Origin: Nostoc sp. C052
Lineage (GTDB): Bacteria; Cyanobacteriota; Cyanobacteriia; Cyanobacteriales; Nostocaceae
Direction: 5' to 3'
Assembly: GCF_013393905.1 (NCBI RefSeq)
Contig: NZ_CP040272.1
Location: 806,001 to 870,000 of the forward strand
DNA: 64,000 bases
Shown piece by piece: positions 44,422 through 53,431 of this stretch (positions are counted from its first letter, which is position 1; each line of letters starts with the position of its first letter). Under the pieces are notes generated by a model that had not been told where the DNA came from, made no database searches, and saw only the letters and a program-made list of their open reading frames with translations. Both the position numbers and the translations under genes were made by a program.

Positions 44422-45801
44422 CTATGCCAAGGAACCGGCGCTCACAGGTTCAGGAGCAGTTTTTGTGGTGAACTGGTTCACTGGACGAGGCAAACCAAGA
44501 TTTTCGCGCAAAGTACTACCTTCATACTCAGTACGAAATATTCCTCGGCGTTGCAGTTCGGGAATTACCAAGTCTACGAATTCTTCTAAACCCCCAGGTA
44601 GCCAGGGTGGCATAATGTTAAATCCATCAGCCCCACCATTAACGAACCAATCTTCTAACTGATCGGCAATATGTTCTGGTGTTCCGAGAATCGTTCGATG
44701 TCCACGCGCTCCTGCAATCCACAAATACAGTTGTCGGATTGTTAAATTCTCTCTGCGGGCAAGATCGGTTATGAGTTGCAAGCGGCTTTTGCCACCGTTG
44801 GTATCTGGCAGATCCGGCAGCGGCCCATCTAGGGGATATTTAGACAAATCATGGCCACCTACTAACCCAGAAAGCAGCCCTAATCCGACCAGGGGATGGA
44901 TCAACTCCTGAAGTTGCTCATATTTATCCTTAGCTTCTTGCTCAGTCTTACCAATTACTGGGAATACTCCTGGCATAATTTTGAGATGGTCAGGTGAACG
45001 TCCGTATTTAGCCAATCTCCCCTTGACGCTGGCATAGAAGGCTTGAGCTTCTGCCAATGTCTGTTGTGCAGTGAAAATCGCCTCTGCTGTTTGGGCAGCT
45101 AAATCCTGTCCAGCCTCGGAAGATCCAGCTTGTACGATTACTGGATATCCCTGCGGTGGACGCGCCACATTCAGCGGGCCGCGCACCGAGAAATATTTTC
45201 CCTTGTGGTGGGGAACATGCAACTTTTCTGCATCAAAGTAAATACCTGACTCCTTATTGTGGAGGAAAGCATCGTCTTCCCAACTGTCCCAAAGTTTGGT
45301 GACAACATCCACAAATTCCCTCGCCCGTTCATAGCGTAGCGAGTGTTCTAGGTGGTTTTCTTGGCTAAAATTCTGCGCTGCGGCTTCAGCAGCAGAGGTT
45401 ACAAGATTCCATCCGGCACGACCACCGCTGAGATAATCTAGTGAGGCAAACTTACGGGCGAGATGAAAAGGTTCATCATAAGTCGTTGATGATGTCGCCA
45501 CCAATCCGATATTTTCTGTCACCGCAGACAGAGCCGACAATAAAGTTAAAGGTTCAAAGTGGACACTGAATTGTCCTGAACGGCTAAAAGCCTCAGTCCC
45601 TTGCCCTCGATCCCAGACGGCTAAACCATCAGCGAGGAAAAGCATATCAAATTTACCCCGTTCAGCCGTTTGTGCCAGCTGCTTGTAATGTTGGAAGTTC
45701 AGACCTCCATCAGCCGGGGTGTTGGGATGTCGCCATGCTGCCACGTGATGACCACTACCGGGTAAAAATGCTCCGAGTTTAAGTTGTTTTTTCGTACTCA
45801 T
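44422..45801 (-). CDS. NtaA/DmoA-type FMN-dependent monooxygenase (LLM class)
   Basis: Luciferase-like flavin monooxygenase using reduced FMN. Seen: LKLGAFLPGSGHHVAAWRHP, FDMLFLADGLAVWDRGQG, SARAGWNLVTSAAEAAAQNF (written GGRAGWNLVTSA in the sequence), KGKYFSVRGPLNVARPPQGY and PVIVQAGSSEAGQDLAAQTA. These match the nitrilotriacetate/dimethylsulfide/desulfurisation monooxygenase group. The longer frame begins 18 residues upstream; MSTKKQLKLGAF at 45801 is the likelier start. Neighbours (GST, TauD, SDR, MDR) point to degradation of a sulfonate, sulfide or similar compound; the substrate is unknown. Confidence 0.88.
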   Translation of the reverse strand: MSTKKQLKLGAFLPGSGHHVAAWRHPNTPADGGLNFQHYKQLAQTAERGKFDMLFLADGLAVWDRGQGTEAFSRSGQFSVHFEPLTLLSALSAVTENIGLVATSSTTYDEPFHLARKFASLDYLSGGRAGWNLVTSAAEAAAQNFSQENHLEHSLRYERAREFVDVVTKLWDSWEDDAFLHNKESGIYFDAEKLHVPHHKGKYFSVRGPLNVARPPQGYPVIVQAGSSEAGQDLAAQTAEAIFTAQQTLAEAQAFYASVKGRLAKYGRSPDHLKIMPGVFPVIGKTEQEAKDKYEQLQELIHPLVGLGLLSGLVGGHDLSKYPLDGPLPDLPDTNGGKSRLQLITDLARRENLTIRQLYLWIAGARGHRTILGTPEHIADQLEDWFVNGGADGFNIMPPWLPGGLEEFVDLVIPELQRRGIFRTEYEGSTLRENLGLPRPVNQFTTKTAPEPVSAGSLA

Positions 45802-45869
45802 GTTTGTATTTGCGAGAGCGTACTTATGCTTTTTTCGTTCTCTTGTTTGGAACAAGAAAATGTTAGTTA

Positions 45870-46463
45870 TTAAGGCTCTGGTCTTGTTGCTTGGATGGAG
45901 GGTAGTTTAGAGAATTCATCGTACCAACTAGCAAGTTTTGGATATTTTTGCCGCCATTGCAGATCGGGAAAACGGATCTCTAGTCCCAGTGCAGAGGCGA
46001 GGGTTATATGAGCAAGTTTAGGAGTTTGGTCGAGTTTATCTGATATCTTCTCGAAGTAGTCCAGAATTCTTAATGCTCGCTCACGCTCAAACTCAATCAC
46101 CCCAGGAGACTGCTCACTGTGGGGACGCCTTAACTCCCGAACCCAGACAGCAATGCCATCGATGAACCCACCAGTCATACCTTCAAGTTGCTGTAAAAAG
46201 CCATTAGAAATGTCAGCAACTAGTTTGATCTCAGGATTTAAATGATTCAGATAGACACAAATTATACGTGTTTCACTCAAGATAAATCCGTCGTCAGTCG
46301 CTAGGGTTGGTACTTTACCTGTAGGATTGTAATTCAGTAGGTCGCTGTTTGGATCTCGTGCAATGACTTTTTGCGTTTCGATGCGAGCGCACAGATTCAG
46401 TTCTATTATTGCTACCCGTGCAATGCGTGCATAAGGTGAGTTAGGTGTATAGAAGAGTTTCAT
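45870..46463 (-). CDS. glutathione S-transferase family protein
   Basis: Two-domain GST. Thioredoxin-fold N-domain: KLFYTPNSPYARIARVAIIE, VPTLATDDGFILSETRII (cis-Pro and the Ser of the SNAIL-like motif). Helical C-domain ~85-195, with HITLASALGLEIRFPDLQW (the N-cap D of the usual ASIADI position is shifted). The catalytic Ser/Cys candidate is Ser9. 197 residues, complete. It lies between the flavin monooxygenase and the dioxygenase, on the same strand. Confidence 0.88.
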   Translation of the reverse strand: MKLFYTPNSPYARIARVAIIELNLCARIETQKVIARDPNSDLLNYNPTGKVPTLATDDGFILSETRIICVYLNHLNPEIKLVADISNGFLQQLEGMTGGFIDGIAVWVRELRRPHSEQSPGVIEFERERALRILDYFEKISDKLDQTPKLAHITLASALGLEIRFPDLQWRQKYPKLASWYDEFSKLPSIQATRPEP

Positions 46464-46566
46464 AAAAAAGTGCGCTCGTCATTAGATACTGGGTTCAAAT
46501 GTCTATCGTCTTAACATTTGAAAAAATCTAGTAAATAAATTAGGAAATATCTTTCAGTGATATTTA

Positions 46567-46684
46567 CTAGTCTGTCAAGTTTAAATTGATGTGTAAGCAA
46601 TTTCGTAGCAAGGACTTTAGCCCTTATTTTCTAAGCACTAAAGTCCTTACAAAAAATCCTCAAAACTAGCTTGACAAAGTACTA
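46567..46684. mobile_element. MITE-like element with TAGTCTGTCAAG ends
   Basis: The left end TAGTCTGTCAAG (46568-46579) corresponds to the inverted right end TAGTACTTTGTCAAG (reading back from 46684). The interior has the hairpin AAGGACTTTAG ... CTAAAGTCCTT. The ends resemble those of the CTAG MITEs. It sits in the gap between the GST and TauD genes. Confidence 0.6.
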
Positions 46685-46703
46685 CTTTTAACGCAATTCT
46701 CTA

Positions 46704-47618
46704 TTACGCAGTCACCGCTTGACGACGGTTGTATTCAGAAGCATCTCCTTTGATAGCCTCACTTTGTTTACCATCGATGCCAACTGGGAGATCGCCGACA
46801 ATTGTCACGCGTTGAACGTGGCGGGGCTGATCGCCGTAATCTGCGATCGCATAATGTTGAGTAGCCCGGTTATCCCAAAAGGCTACGTCGCCAACTTGCC
46901 AACGCCACCGGACTGTGTTTTCAGGACGTGTGATATATGCTTGCAACAGCCGCAGAATGTCATCTGATTCAGTTGTTGATAAGCCACGGAACTGACGCAC
47001 AAATCCGCCGATAAATAGTCCTCGCTCTCCAGATTCGGGATGGACGCGTACAACTGGGTGTAGAGTCTCGTATACAGTCGAGGTGAAGACAGCCCGATGA
47101 GCCTTGACATCTTCAGGTAGGTCGAATGCAGTGGCATAGTCGTATTTATTGCTATGTACTGCCCAGAGTTGGTCTGCAAGATTACGCAAATGGATAGGTA
47201 AATCTTGGTATGCAGTCACGGAGTTTGCCCAGATTGTATCGCCACCAGTTGGCGGAATGTCAAGCGCTCGTAAGATAGAACCGAGAGGAGGACGATCTAC
47301 AAATGTTACATCGGTATGCCAGTTATTGGCGCGGGAAGTGGTGCGCCCATAATTCAGGTCTAAGACTTCTGGATTTTCTGGCAGCGATGGTACGGTAGGG
47401 TGGGCTGTAGTGACTTCACCAAAACGACGAGCGAAAGCAACCTGTCCATCAGCATCAAGCTGTTGCTGACCACGGAAAAAGATCACTTTGTATTTGACTA
47501 GAGTCTTGCGAATATCGCTGATGATGTCATCGCTGAGTTTAGAACTCAGATTAACACCGATGATTTCAGCACCGATACGTCCTGCAACAGGTTTGATATC
47601 AAAGTATTGAGAACCCAT
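46704..47618 (-). CDS. TauD/TfdA family alpha-ketoglutarate dioxygenase
   Basis: Non-haem Fe(II)/2-oxoglutarate oxygenase, likely releasing sulfite from taurine or a related sulfonate, or cleaving a 2,4-D-like ether. Fe ligands: His and Asp of NNWHTDVTF (~residues 101-103) and the distal His of WDNRATQHYAIADY (~253). The Arg in PRHVQRVTI binds 2-oxoglutarate. The N-terminus FDIKPVAGRIGAEIIGVNLS is typical. 304 residues, complete. Part of the minus-strand gene set 43312-49820. Confidence 0.92.
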   Translation of the reverse strand: MGSQYFDIKPVAGRIGAEIIGVNLSSKLSDDIISDIRKTLVKYKVIFFRGQQQLDADGQVAFARRFGEVTTAHPTVPSLPENPEVLDLNYGRTTSRANNWHTDVTFVDRPPLGSILRALDIPPTGGDTIWANSVTAYQDLPIHLRNLADQLWAVHSNKYDYATAFDLPEDVKAHRAVFTSTVYETLHPVVRVHPESGERGLFIGGFVRQFRGLSTTESDDILRLLQAYITRPENTVRWRWQVGDVAFWDNRATQHYAIADYGDQPRHVQRVTIVGDLPVGIDGKQSEAIKGDASEYNRRQAVTA

Positions 47619-47658
47619 GATTTTATCTCCAAGAAGTTTATGTTTTTACAAAATGTAG

Positions 47659-47678
47659 AGACGCGATTCATCGCGTCT
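47659..47678. repeat. short GAGACG palindrome copy
   Basis: AGACGCGATtcATCGCGTCT, the core of the dispersed repeat, in the 61-bp space between the TauD start and the SDR stop (stop codon at 47680). Confidence 0.7.
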
Positions 47679-47679
47679 G

Positions 47680-48480
47680 CTAAACACCAGGGGTAGATCC
47701 GCCATCAACGATAATCTCTGTTCCTGTAATTGATGCAGCAAGATCGGACACCAAAAATAGCGCCAGCGCGGCAATTTCTTCTGGCTGGGCGATTCTTTTT
47801 AAAGGAATACTCTGGATATTTTGTGCCTTCACTTGCTCAACAGTGATGCCTTGCGCTTGGGCATTTTGCCGCGCTAAAGTCTCAGCACGCTCGGTGGCTG
47901 TAGCACCAGGAGAGATAGCGTTAATGCGAATCTTGTACTCGGCTAGCTCTTTAGAAATGCCCTTTGTGAAATTCAGCAAAGCAGCATTGCTTGTACCACC
48001 AGCTAGAAAGTTTGGACGAGGTGTCCGTCCTGCACCACCAACTATATTGACAATCCGCCCATCACCGCGACTTTTTTGATGGGGAACGACGGCTCTAACT
48101 AGGCGGATATAGCCCAATAATTTTAAGTTCCAAGCATCCAAAAATAAATCATCAGTGGATTCTAGGAAAGACCCAGCACGGGCTGATCCGGCATTGTTAA
48201 TCAAAATATCAATTTGATTAAATTGGGCTAATGTTGTGGAGACAACTTTTTCAACATCCTCTGCTTTCGTTAAATCAGCACTGATGGCAATAACTTTCGC
48301 GCCTGGGGTAGGTAAGGACTGGATGTCAGCTACAGCGCGATCTAAGCGTTCTTGATTGCGAGCTGCGATCGCCACATTCACACCCTCGCTATAAAGTGCT
48401 TTGGCGGTGGCTAAACCAATTCCCGCACTTCCTCCAGTAACGATCGCTGTTTTACCTGATAGTTTTAGTTCTAAACTCAT
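47680..48480 (-). CDS. short-chain dehydrogenase/reductase lacking the usual catalytic triad
   Basis: Rossmann-fold NAD(P)-binding protein: TGGSAGIGLATAKAL (cofactor loop), DILINNAGSARAG and the C-terminal ITGTEIIVDGG. At the catalytic positions the normal Ser, Tyr-x3-Lys are replaced: NIVGGAGRTP has Gly for Ser, and LAGGTSNAALLNFTK has Gly for Tyr and Asn for Lys. Divergent SDRs of this type exist, but their chemistry is poorly defined. 266 residues, complete. In the same run as TauD and the MDR reductase. Confidence 0.85.
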   Translation of the reverse strand: MSLELKLSGKTAIVTGGSAGIGLATAKALYSEGVNVAIAARNQERLDRAVADIQSLPTPGAKVIAISADLTKAEDVEKVVSTTLAQFNQIDILINNAGSARAGSFLESTDDLFLDAWNLKLLGYIRLVRAVVPHQKSRGDGRIVNIVGGAGRTPRPNFLAGGTSNAALLNFTKGISKELAEYKIRINAISPGATATERAETLARQNAQAQGITVEQVKAQNIQSIPLKRIAQPEEIAALALFLVSDLAASITGTEIIVDGGSTPGV

Positions 48481-48509
48481 ACAAACTTACCCTCGAAAAT
48501 GTAATTAAT

Positions 48510-48857
48510 TTATTTGCGAACCAATAATATTGCTGATTGAGAGCCTATATTCTGGATGTCCAAGATGGCTTGATTTTCCTCAGAAGTGCAGCCCAGAAGT
48601 ATTTTGATTTCTGCATCCCGCTTTTGCAAGTCAACACTACAAATGACGGCGGTAACTTTTTTGCTAGATAAACTACCTATCCAGACATCAATATCAGCTC
48701 CATCTCCAGAGCGAGTATTTTCCAAATATCCATAGTTCAACGGATAAATAAAGGATGGATAACGTGGATGTGATGTCCCTTTTGGGCGATCTATCTTGAC
48801 ATTACTAATGGCTACAAGCTGATCTAGTTTTAACCAGAATTCAGTGCTATCCCTCAT
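48510..48857 (-). CDS. short inorganic-pyrophosphatase-like protein
   Basis: 115 residues, shorter than the usual ~170-residue soluble pyrophosphatase. Family landmarks: FIYPLNYGYLENT (compare YPxNYGxIP), DGADIDVWIGS (the Asp-rich metal site, normally DGDPLDVLV) and LQKRDAEIKILLGC (the third Asp region). Several core Asp are retained, so it may be a trimmed PPase or a structural relative. The start follows the SDR-side gene by 15 bp in the operon order MDR - PPase - SDR. Confidence 0.7.
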   Translation of the reverse strand: MRDSTEFWLKLDQLVAISNVKIDRPKGTSHPRYPSFIYPLNYGYLENTRSGDGADIDVWIGSLSSKKVTAVICSVDLQKRDAEIKILLGCTSEENQAILDIQNIGSQSAILLVRK

Positions 48858-48872
48858 ACCATCTGCGATCGC

Positions 48873-49820
48873 TCAATTTGAAATGTGCAACACAGCTTTG
48901 CCAGGAAAACGCCTATCGAGTAGTTGTTGGGCCACATCAGCTATTTGTGTCCAAGAAGCTTCTAAGTCAATGTGAGGATGTAACTCACCTGCTTCTACTA
49001 GACTCAAGAGCCGTTTTAGACCGACTGCTGCTGATTCAAATCTCAATTCATCAAACAGACGTAAACCATACAAGCTGACGCTACCAGTCCCAAAAAATTG
49101 AGCTGCGTTGAATGTCACTTCAGCTCCCCCAGATACTCCATACAGCACAGTTTTTCCATCCTGTGCCAGTAAGCCAAGGGCTACCCCCAAAGTCTTGCCA
49201 CCTACTGACTCTACAATTAGATTGTAGGGGCCGTACTCGCTGGCGGGTGAAAGGTCTTCGCCAATCACCACCGATTGCGCCCCCGCTTCTCTAACTAGAG
49301 TTTCATAGCCAGCTTGACGAATATGTGCCACAACTTGCGCTCCTGACAGTTGCGCCAATTGAATAGCGAAGTAACCTACGCCTCCTGATGCACCTGTAAC
49401 CAGAACTGTTCGACCCAAAAGTGAACCACCTTTTAACACTGCATGGTATGCAGTTAAACCTGCTACAGGCAGTGTGGCAGCTTGAGCAAAAGATACTGAT
49501 GGCGGCACTTCTGCTAAGGCGTTGGTGGGAACAGATACAAGTTCTGCCCAAGCACCAGCACGGCGCAAGCCTACTACACGCGCCCCTTGAGGAGGCCCCG
49601 ATCCATCGGCGGCGGGGATTTCCACTACACCTGCCAAGTCCCAACCAGGTTGCCAACCAGCCTCAGCAGTGGTTGAACGTTTTACCTCTCCCCGATTGAG
49701 GGAAATTGCTGCTACCCGCACTAGAGCTTCATCTGGGGCTGGCTTTGGTGCAGTCACTTCGCTCAGTGCCAAACGCCCCGGCACATTGGGATCAACAATC
49801 ACAGCACGTATTTTGCTCAT
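48873..49820 (-). CDS. zinc-independent MDR quinone-oxidoreductase-like protein
   Basis: NADPH-binding medium-chain reductase. GroES-like half ~1-115 (LSEVTAPKPAPDEALVRVAA, GWDLAGVVEIPA) and Rossmann half with VTGASGGVGYFAIQLAQLSGA and YGVSGGAEV. The structural zinc Cys cluster is absent, as in the quinone oxidoreductase branch. 315 residues, complete. It is the first gene of the minus-strand run, so its upstream region (49821-50166) should hold the operon promoter. Confidence 0.88.
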   Translation of the reverse strand: MSKIRAVIVDPNVPGRLALSEVTAPKPAPDEALVRVAAISLNRGEVKRSTTAEAGWQPGWDLAGVVEIPAADGSGPPQGARVVGLRRAGAWAELVSVPTNALAEVPPSVSFAQAATLPVAGLTAYHAVLKGGSLLGRTVLVTGASGGVGYFAIQLAQLSGAQVVAHIRQAGYETLVREAGAQSVVIGEDLSPASEYGPYNLIVESVGGKTLGVALGLLAQDGKTVLYGVSGGAEVTFNAAQFFGTGSVSLYGLRLFDELRFESAAVGLKRLLSLVEAGELHPHIDLEASWTQIADVAQQLLDRRFPGKAVLHISN

Positions 49821-50166
49821 AAGGTTGCCCTGGCTTAGAGATTAATTTCTAGTTTGTTGGTTCGCAATGTATTGTCTGTAATAGTGTGTAATAGATAGAT
49901 TCGCTATTGATTCTTAACTGCAAATTCCTGGAACTAGGTTAATAAAACCCATAAACTACGGTATTTTGATAAACTTACAGTATTTACAGAAGTAAAAAGT
50001 AAGTTATCACAGGCAGCTAGAAGAATCAAGCTTTTTGTGAAAAGATTTGTTTCATCAATGATTGGGGACTGGGAGGAGAATAATAACTCAGCACTCTCAA
50101 GTTTTCGAGACGCGATAAATCGCCGTCTCTACAAGTGTTTTGTTGCTCATTCTGAACTGTATTGGG
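49821..50166. other. upstream region of the oxidoreductase run
   Basis: About 350 bp between the MDR gene (minus) and the kinase stop. AT-rich part 49840-50050 probably carries the promoter. A partial GAGACG palindrome (50106-50130) sits next to the kinase stop. No gene seen. Confidence 0.5.
50106..50130. repeat. GAGACG dispersed palindrome copy
   Basis: CGAGACGCGATaaATCGCcGTCTCT: the core palindrome of the family listed at 17752 and 56310. Confidence 0.7.
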
Positions 50167-51639
50167 TTATAACTCATTTTCTGTAGCGATCGCTTTTGGG
50201 ATATTGCCAACACTTGCCAATTGCACCGTAAAGGTAGAACCTTCATATAATTTACTTTTTACAGAAATAGATCCGCCACAGCGCAGCAGTAATTGCTGTA
50301 CAATTGTTAATCCCAACCCAGCACCACCATAATCTTCTGTTGCTGCTGTACGCACACGATAAAACCGATCAAAGATTTTGGGAATTTCGTTTTCGGCAAT
50401 ACCGATACCTGTATCTCGGAATTCTAATTGGACATAATTGCCTTGAGTACGGGCACGCACCCATACTTCTCCTCCATGAGAAGTAAACTTGATGCTGTTG
50501 TGCAGTAAATTAATCACAATTTGCCTCAGCCCACCACTCACACACCAAACAGATGGGAGTTCAGTAGGTACGGTGTAGGCTAACATAATCCCTTTTTCTT
50601 GGGCTAGAGGTTGGTAGGTACTGACTACTCCAGGTACAATCTCTGAGAGACGCACCGACTCCAAAGTAGTCCCCTCCAAATTGTGTTCTAGCTGCACCAA
50701 TTCCAACAAACCAGTAATCAGGGAATTTTGCTGATCGCACTGGGTATTTAACATCTGTAAATAACGTTGTCGCTGGGGTGGCTTAAGATTAGGGGAATTT
50801 AATAACGAAAGTGCTGTCTTCATGTGCGTTAGGGGTGTACGCAATTCCTGACAAACATTTTTCAGGTATTCATCTTTGAGCTGCTCTTTGTTGTGCAGTT
50901 CTTGATTTTGCTGCTGCAACTTAGTAGTACGTACTTTAATGATTTGACGATTAATCTCATCTTGTCGCAGGAGTTGCTTTGCGAACAATTGATTCATGAG
51001 TAAAGCTTGGGGGACAGCTGGGCAAATAAAACTAGCAGGTAAAATTGGGGATGATTCTGGTGTAATTGCTTGTTGGATACCATCAAATACTTGCTGAATT
51101 ACTCTCCCTTCAACAGTATTTATAATCAGCAACGGCTGGTTTTTATTAGTCTTTACCTTCCCCGATGTTCGATTTTTGGTTTTTTTAAGTGGCCGATGAG
51201 CCAAAATTAAACTACAAAACTGGGGCGATAACACCATCAGAAAGTTTTCCCGTCGCAGTTGGCTATCGGGTGGCAGATGAACAGGGACATAATTGAGGGA
51301 TGAGGAAGATGAGGGAGATGAGGAGGCATTTACTCTTCCTTCTCCCTCATCTTCCCCATCTCCCCCATCTCCCGCTACTCTTTCCTCAATCTGGCAGGTA
51401 TAAATGAGACTAGACGCACCTACCGAAGATTGATAACGCGCTAATTCTGATTGCCAAATTTTTTCTGGTGGTAGCTTCACCCATAAAGTAGCTGCAATTT
51501 GCTCCTCAATTAGTAAATCAATTTGCGCTCTCACTAGTGATAGCAGAGTAGCAGGACTGAGGGACAATGGTTTAGGAGGCGCTTGCACTCCCATTACCAG
51601 TTGATAAACAGACAGATCCTTAGCTAGAGAAACATTCAT
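50167..51639 (-). CDS. sensor histidine kinase with N-terminal DICT-like sensory domain
   Basis: Soluble kinase, 490 residues. The N-terminal ~1-215 has the layout of cyanobacterial DICT-domain sensors (LSVYQLVMGVQAPP; ENFLMVLSPQFCSLILAHR). Dimerisation/phospho-acceptor ~255-320 with YLKNVCQELRTPLTHMKTAL (His replaced by Gln in the H-box: QELRTP instead of HELRTP). ATPase: VINLLHNSIKFTSHGGEV and GAGLGLTIVQQLLLRCGG. The Q for H change would prevent normal autophosphorylation. A Gly/Glu/Ser-rich insert (~83-115) is coded by a GATGAG/CCTCATC repeat (51299-51385). No partner regulator adjoins it. Confidence 0.8.
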   Translation of the reverse strand: MNVSLAKDLSVYQLVMGVQAPPKPLSLSPATLLSLVRAQIDLLIEEQIAATLWVKLPPEKIWQSELARYQSSVGASSLIYTCQIEERVAGDGGDGEDEGEGRVNASSSPSSSSSLNYVPVHLPPDSQLRRENFLMVLSPQFCSLILAHRPLKKTKNRTSGKVKTNKNQPLLIINTVEGRVIQQVFDGIQQAITPESSPILPASFICPAVPQALLMNQLFAKQLLRQDEINRQIIKVRTTKLQQQNQELHNKEQLKDEYLKNVCQELRTPLTHMKTALSLLNSPNLKPPQRQRYLQMLNTQCDQQNSLITGLLELVQLEHNLEGTTLESVRLSEIVPGVVSTYQPLAQEKGIMLAYTVPTELPSVWCVSGGLRQIVINLLHNSIKFTSHGGEVWVRARTQGNYVQLEFRDTGIGIAENEIPKIFDRFYRVRTAATEDYGGAGLGLTIVQQLLLRCGGSISVKSKLYEGSTFTVQLASVGNIPKAIATENEL

Positions 51640-51875
51640 GAGTCAAGCACAAAAAGGATGAAGCAAGAAATAATTCTGTCTTCGATTTTCACCTTTATGT
51701 GTGCATTTTTTACAAAATCCCCACGGAAAGAAACATTAACTATAAAAAATTTCATCTACAAGGGGATTGGGGAGGTAGGGGAGCAGGGGGCAGGGGGCAA
51801 GGGGAAGAATCAAATAATTACCCTCCTTCCCCTCTGCTCCCTCCCCCTCTGCCTCTTGTGTGCCCCATACCCAAA
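51640..51875. other. gap with AGGGGG/CCCCTC low-complexity repeat
   Basis: 51764-51866 is a long imperfect inverted G-rich/C-rich repeat (GGGGAGCAGGGGGCAGGGG against CCCCTCTGCTCCCTCCCCCT). No gene supported. Confidence 0.6.
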
Positions 51876-53378
51876 TTAATGTTGGATTTTCAGTCTTTCG
51901 TGTAAAGCGTCGCGTGCGTGTTCTCGGTCGTCAAAATGGATTTTTTCAGTGCCGAGAATTTGATAATCTTCGTGACCTTTACCGGCAAGCAATACTCCAT
52001 CACCGGGTTGTGCTTGTAAAATAGCGGTACGAATTGCGATCGCCCGATCGCAAATTACAGTTGGCTGCACTGTGTCAGCTATTCCCGCCAAAATATCTTG
52101 CAAAATCCTTTCTGGGTCTTCAGTCCGGGGATTATCTGATGTCACTACTGCTACATCAGCTAACTCAGCGGCAATTTTACCCATTTTTGGGCGCTTGGTG
52201 CGATCGCGATCGCCTCCACAACCAAATACACAAATCACTTTCCCCGGTATAAACGGACGTGCAGCCTTCAGTAAATTTTCTAAGCTATCGGGTGTGTGGG
52301 CATAATCCACAATCACGCTAATATCTTGGTCAGTATTAATTTGTACCCGCTCCATCCGTCCAGGAACTCCGGGAAACTCAGGTATTACAGATGCCACTAA
52401 CTGTAAATCTAGCCCTAAGTGTAAAACTGCTCCTACGGCTGCGAGAAGATTTTCTAAATTATATTGTCCGACTAGGGGCGATCGAAAAGCCACATCACCC
52501 TTTGGTGTATGTAATGTCCCACTAACACCATTGGGCTGGTAATTTAAATCACTCATCCATAAATCAGCGCTGTTGTCGTTGACGCTGTAACTCCAAACAC
52601 GCTCAGAATCTAAAGAAGCAATTAACCGTTTGCCGTAGGCATCATCAGCATTAATTATTGCCCGTCCCTTGAGATAATTCGGGCTAAACAACAAGGCTTT
52701 GGCAGCAAAATAATCTTCCATGTCGCTGTGATAGTCGAGATGGTCTTGGGTAAGATTACTAAACACCGCTACCTCAAATTCACACCCCAATACTCTACCT
52801 TGGGCCAAGGCGTGTGAACTGACTTCCATCACCCCGAATTCACTACCAGCATTGACGGCCTCTGCTAGCTGCTGTTGCAATTCCACTGCAAAGGGCGTAG
52901 TGTGGGCAGCAGTTTGCTCAAAACCTGCCCAACGAGTGTAGAGAGTTCCCATCAAAGCTGTCGCTAGATTAGCTTTGATGAGTAAAAATTCGATTAGATG
53001 AGTAGTTGTAGTTTTACCATTTGTACCAGTCACGCCCACCAGCTTGAGTTTGCGTCCTGGATAACCGTAAAAAGCACTGGCTATTTGGGCACAAGCTTGA
53101 GTTATGTTACTGGCACTTATAACTACAGCCTCATTTGTGGGAGGATTTTTTTGTGCTGCTTCAGGAGAGACGATCGCAGCAACAGCCCCCGATGCGATCG
53201 CACTTTGCCAAAATTCCCCACCATCAACCCGCGTCCCCGGCATCCCAATAAACAAATCTCCCACACGACAAGCATGGGAATTCGTCTTCAAACCCCTAAC
53301 TTCCACATCCTCTAAAGTTGGATGGGTAGGTAATTGCTCAACACTGTCTACCGCTGTTAGTAATTCCCGCAATTTCAT
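51876..53378 (-). CDS. murE: UDP-MurNAc-tripeptide ligase (meso-diaminopimelate adding enzyme)
   Basis: Cytoplasmic ATP-dependent ligase adding meso-diaminopimelate to UDP-MurNAc-L-Ala-D-Glu in peptidoglycan synthesis. Seen: KLVGVTGTNGKTTTTHLIE (P-loop), MEVSSHALAQGRVLG, NLTQDHLDYHSDMEDY, FGCGGDRDRTKRPKMG, and the DNPR motif in TSDNPRTEDP, which selects DAP rather than Lys. C-terminal GKGHEDYQIL. 500 residues, normal. Followed 53 bp upstream by a glutaredoxin gene on the same strand. Confidence 0.96.
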   Translation of the reverse strand: MKLRELLTAVDSVEQLPTHPTLEDVEVRGLKTNSHACRVGDLFIGMPGTRVDGGEFWQSAIASGAVAAIVSPEAAQKNPPTNEAVVISASNITQACAQIASAFYGYPGRKLKLVGVTGTNGKTTTTHLIEFLLIKANLATALMGTLYTRWAGFEQTAAHTTPFAVELQQQLAEAVNAGSEFGVMEVSSHALAQGRVLGCEFEVAVFSNLTQDHLDYHSDMEDYFAAKALLFSPNYLKGRAIINADDAYGKRLIASLDSERVWSYSVNDNSADLWMSDLNYQPNGVSGTLHTPKGDVAFRSPLVGQYNLENLLAAVGAVLHLGLDLQLVASVIPEFPGVPGRMERVQINTDQDISVIVDYAHTPDSLENLLKAARPFIPGKVICVFGCGGDRDRTKRPKMGKIAAELADVAVVTSDNPRTEDPERILQDILAGIADTVQPTVICDRAIAIRTAILQAQPGDGVLLAGKGHEDYQILGTEKIHFDDREHARDALHERLKIQH

Positions 53379-53431
53379 CTTGTGAACCTCGTCACATTCT
53401 TGATCTTGCGCTTATTCTGCATTATTTTTTT

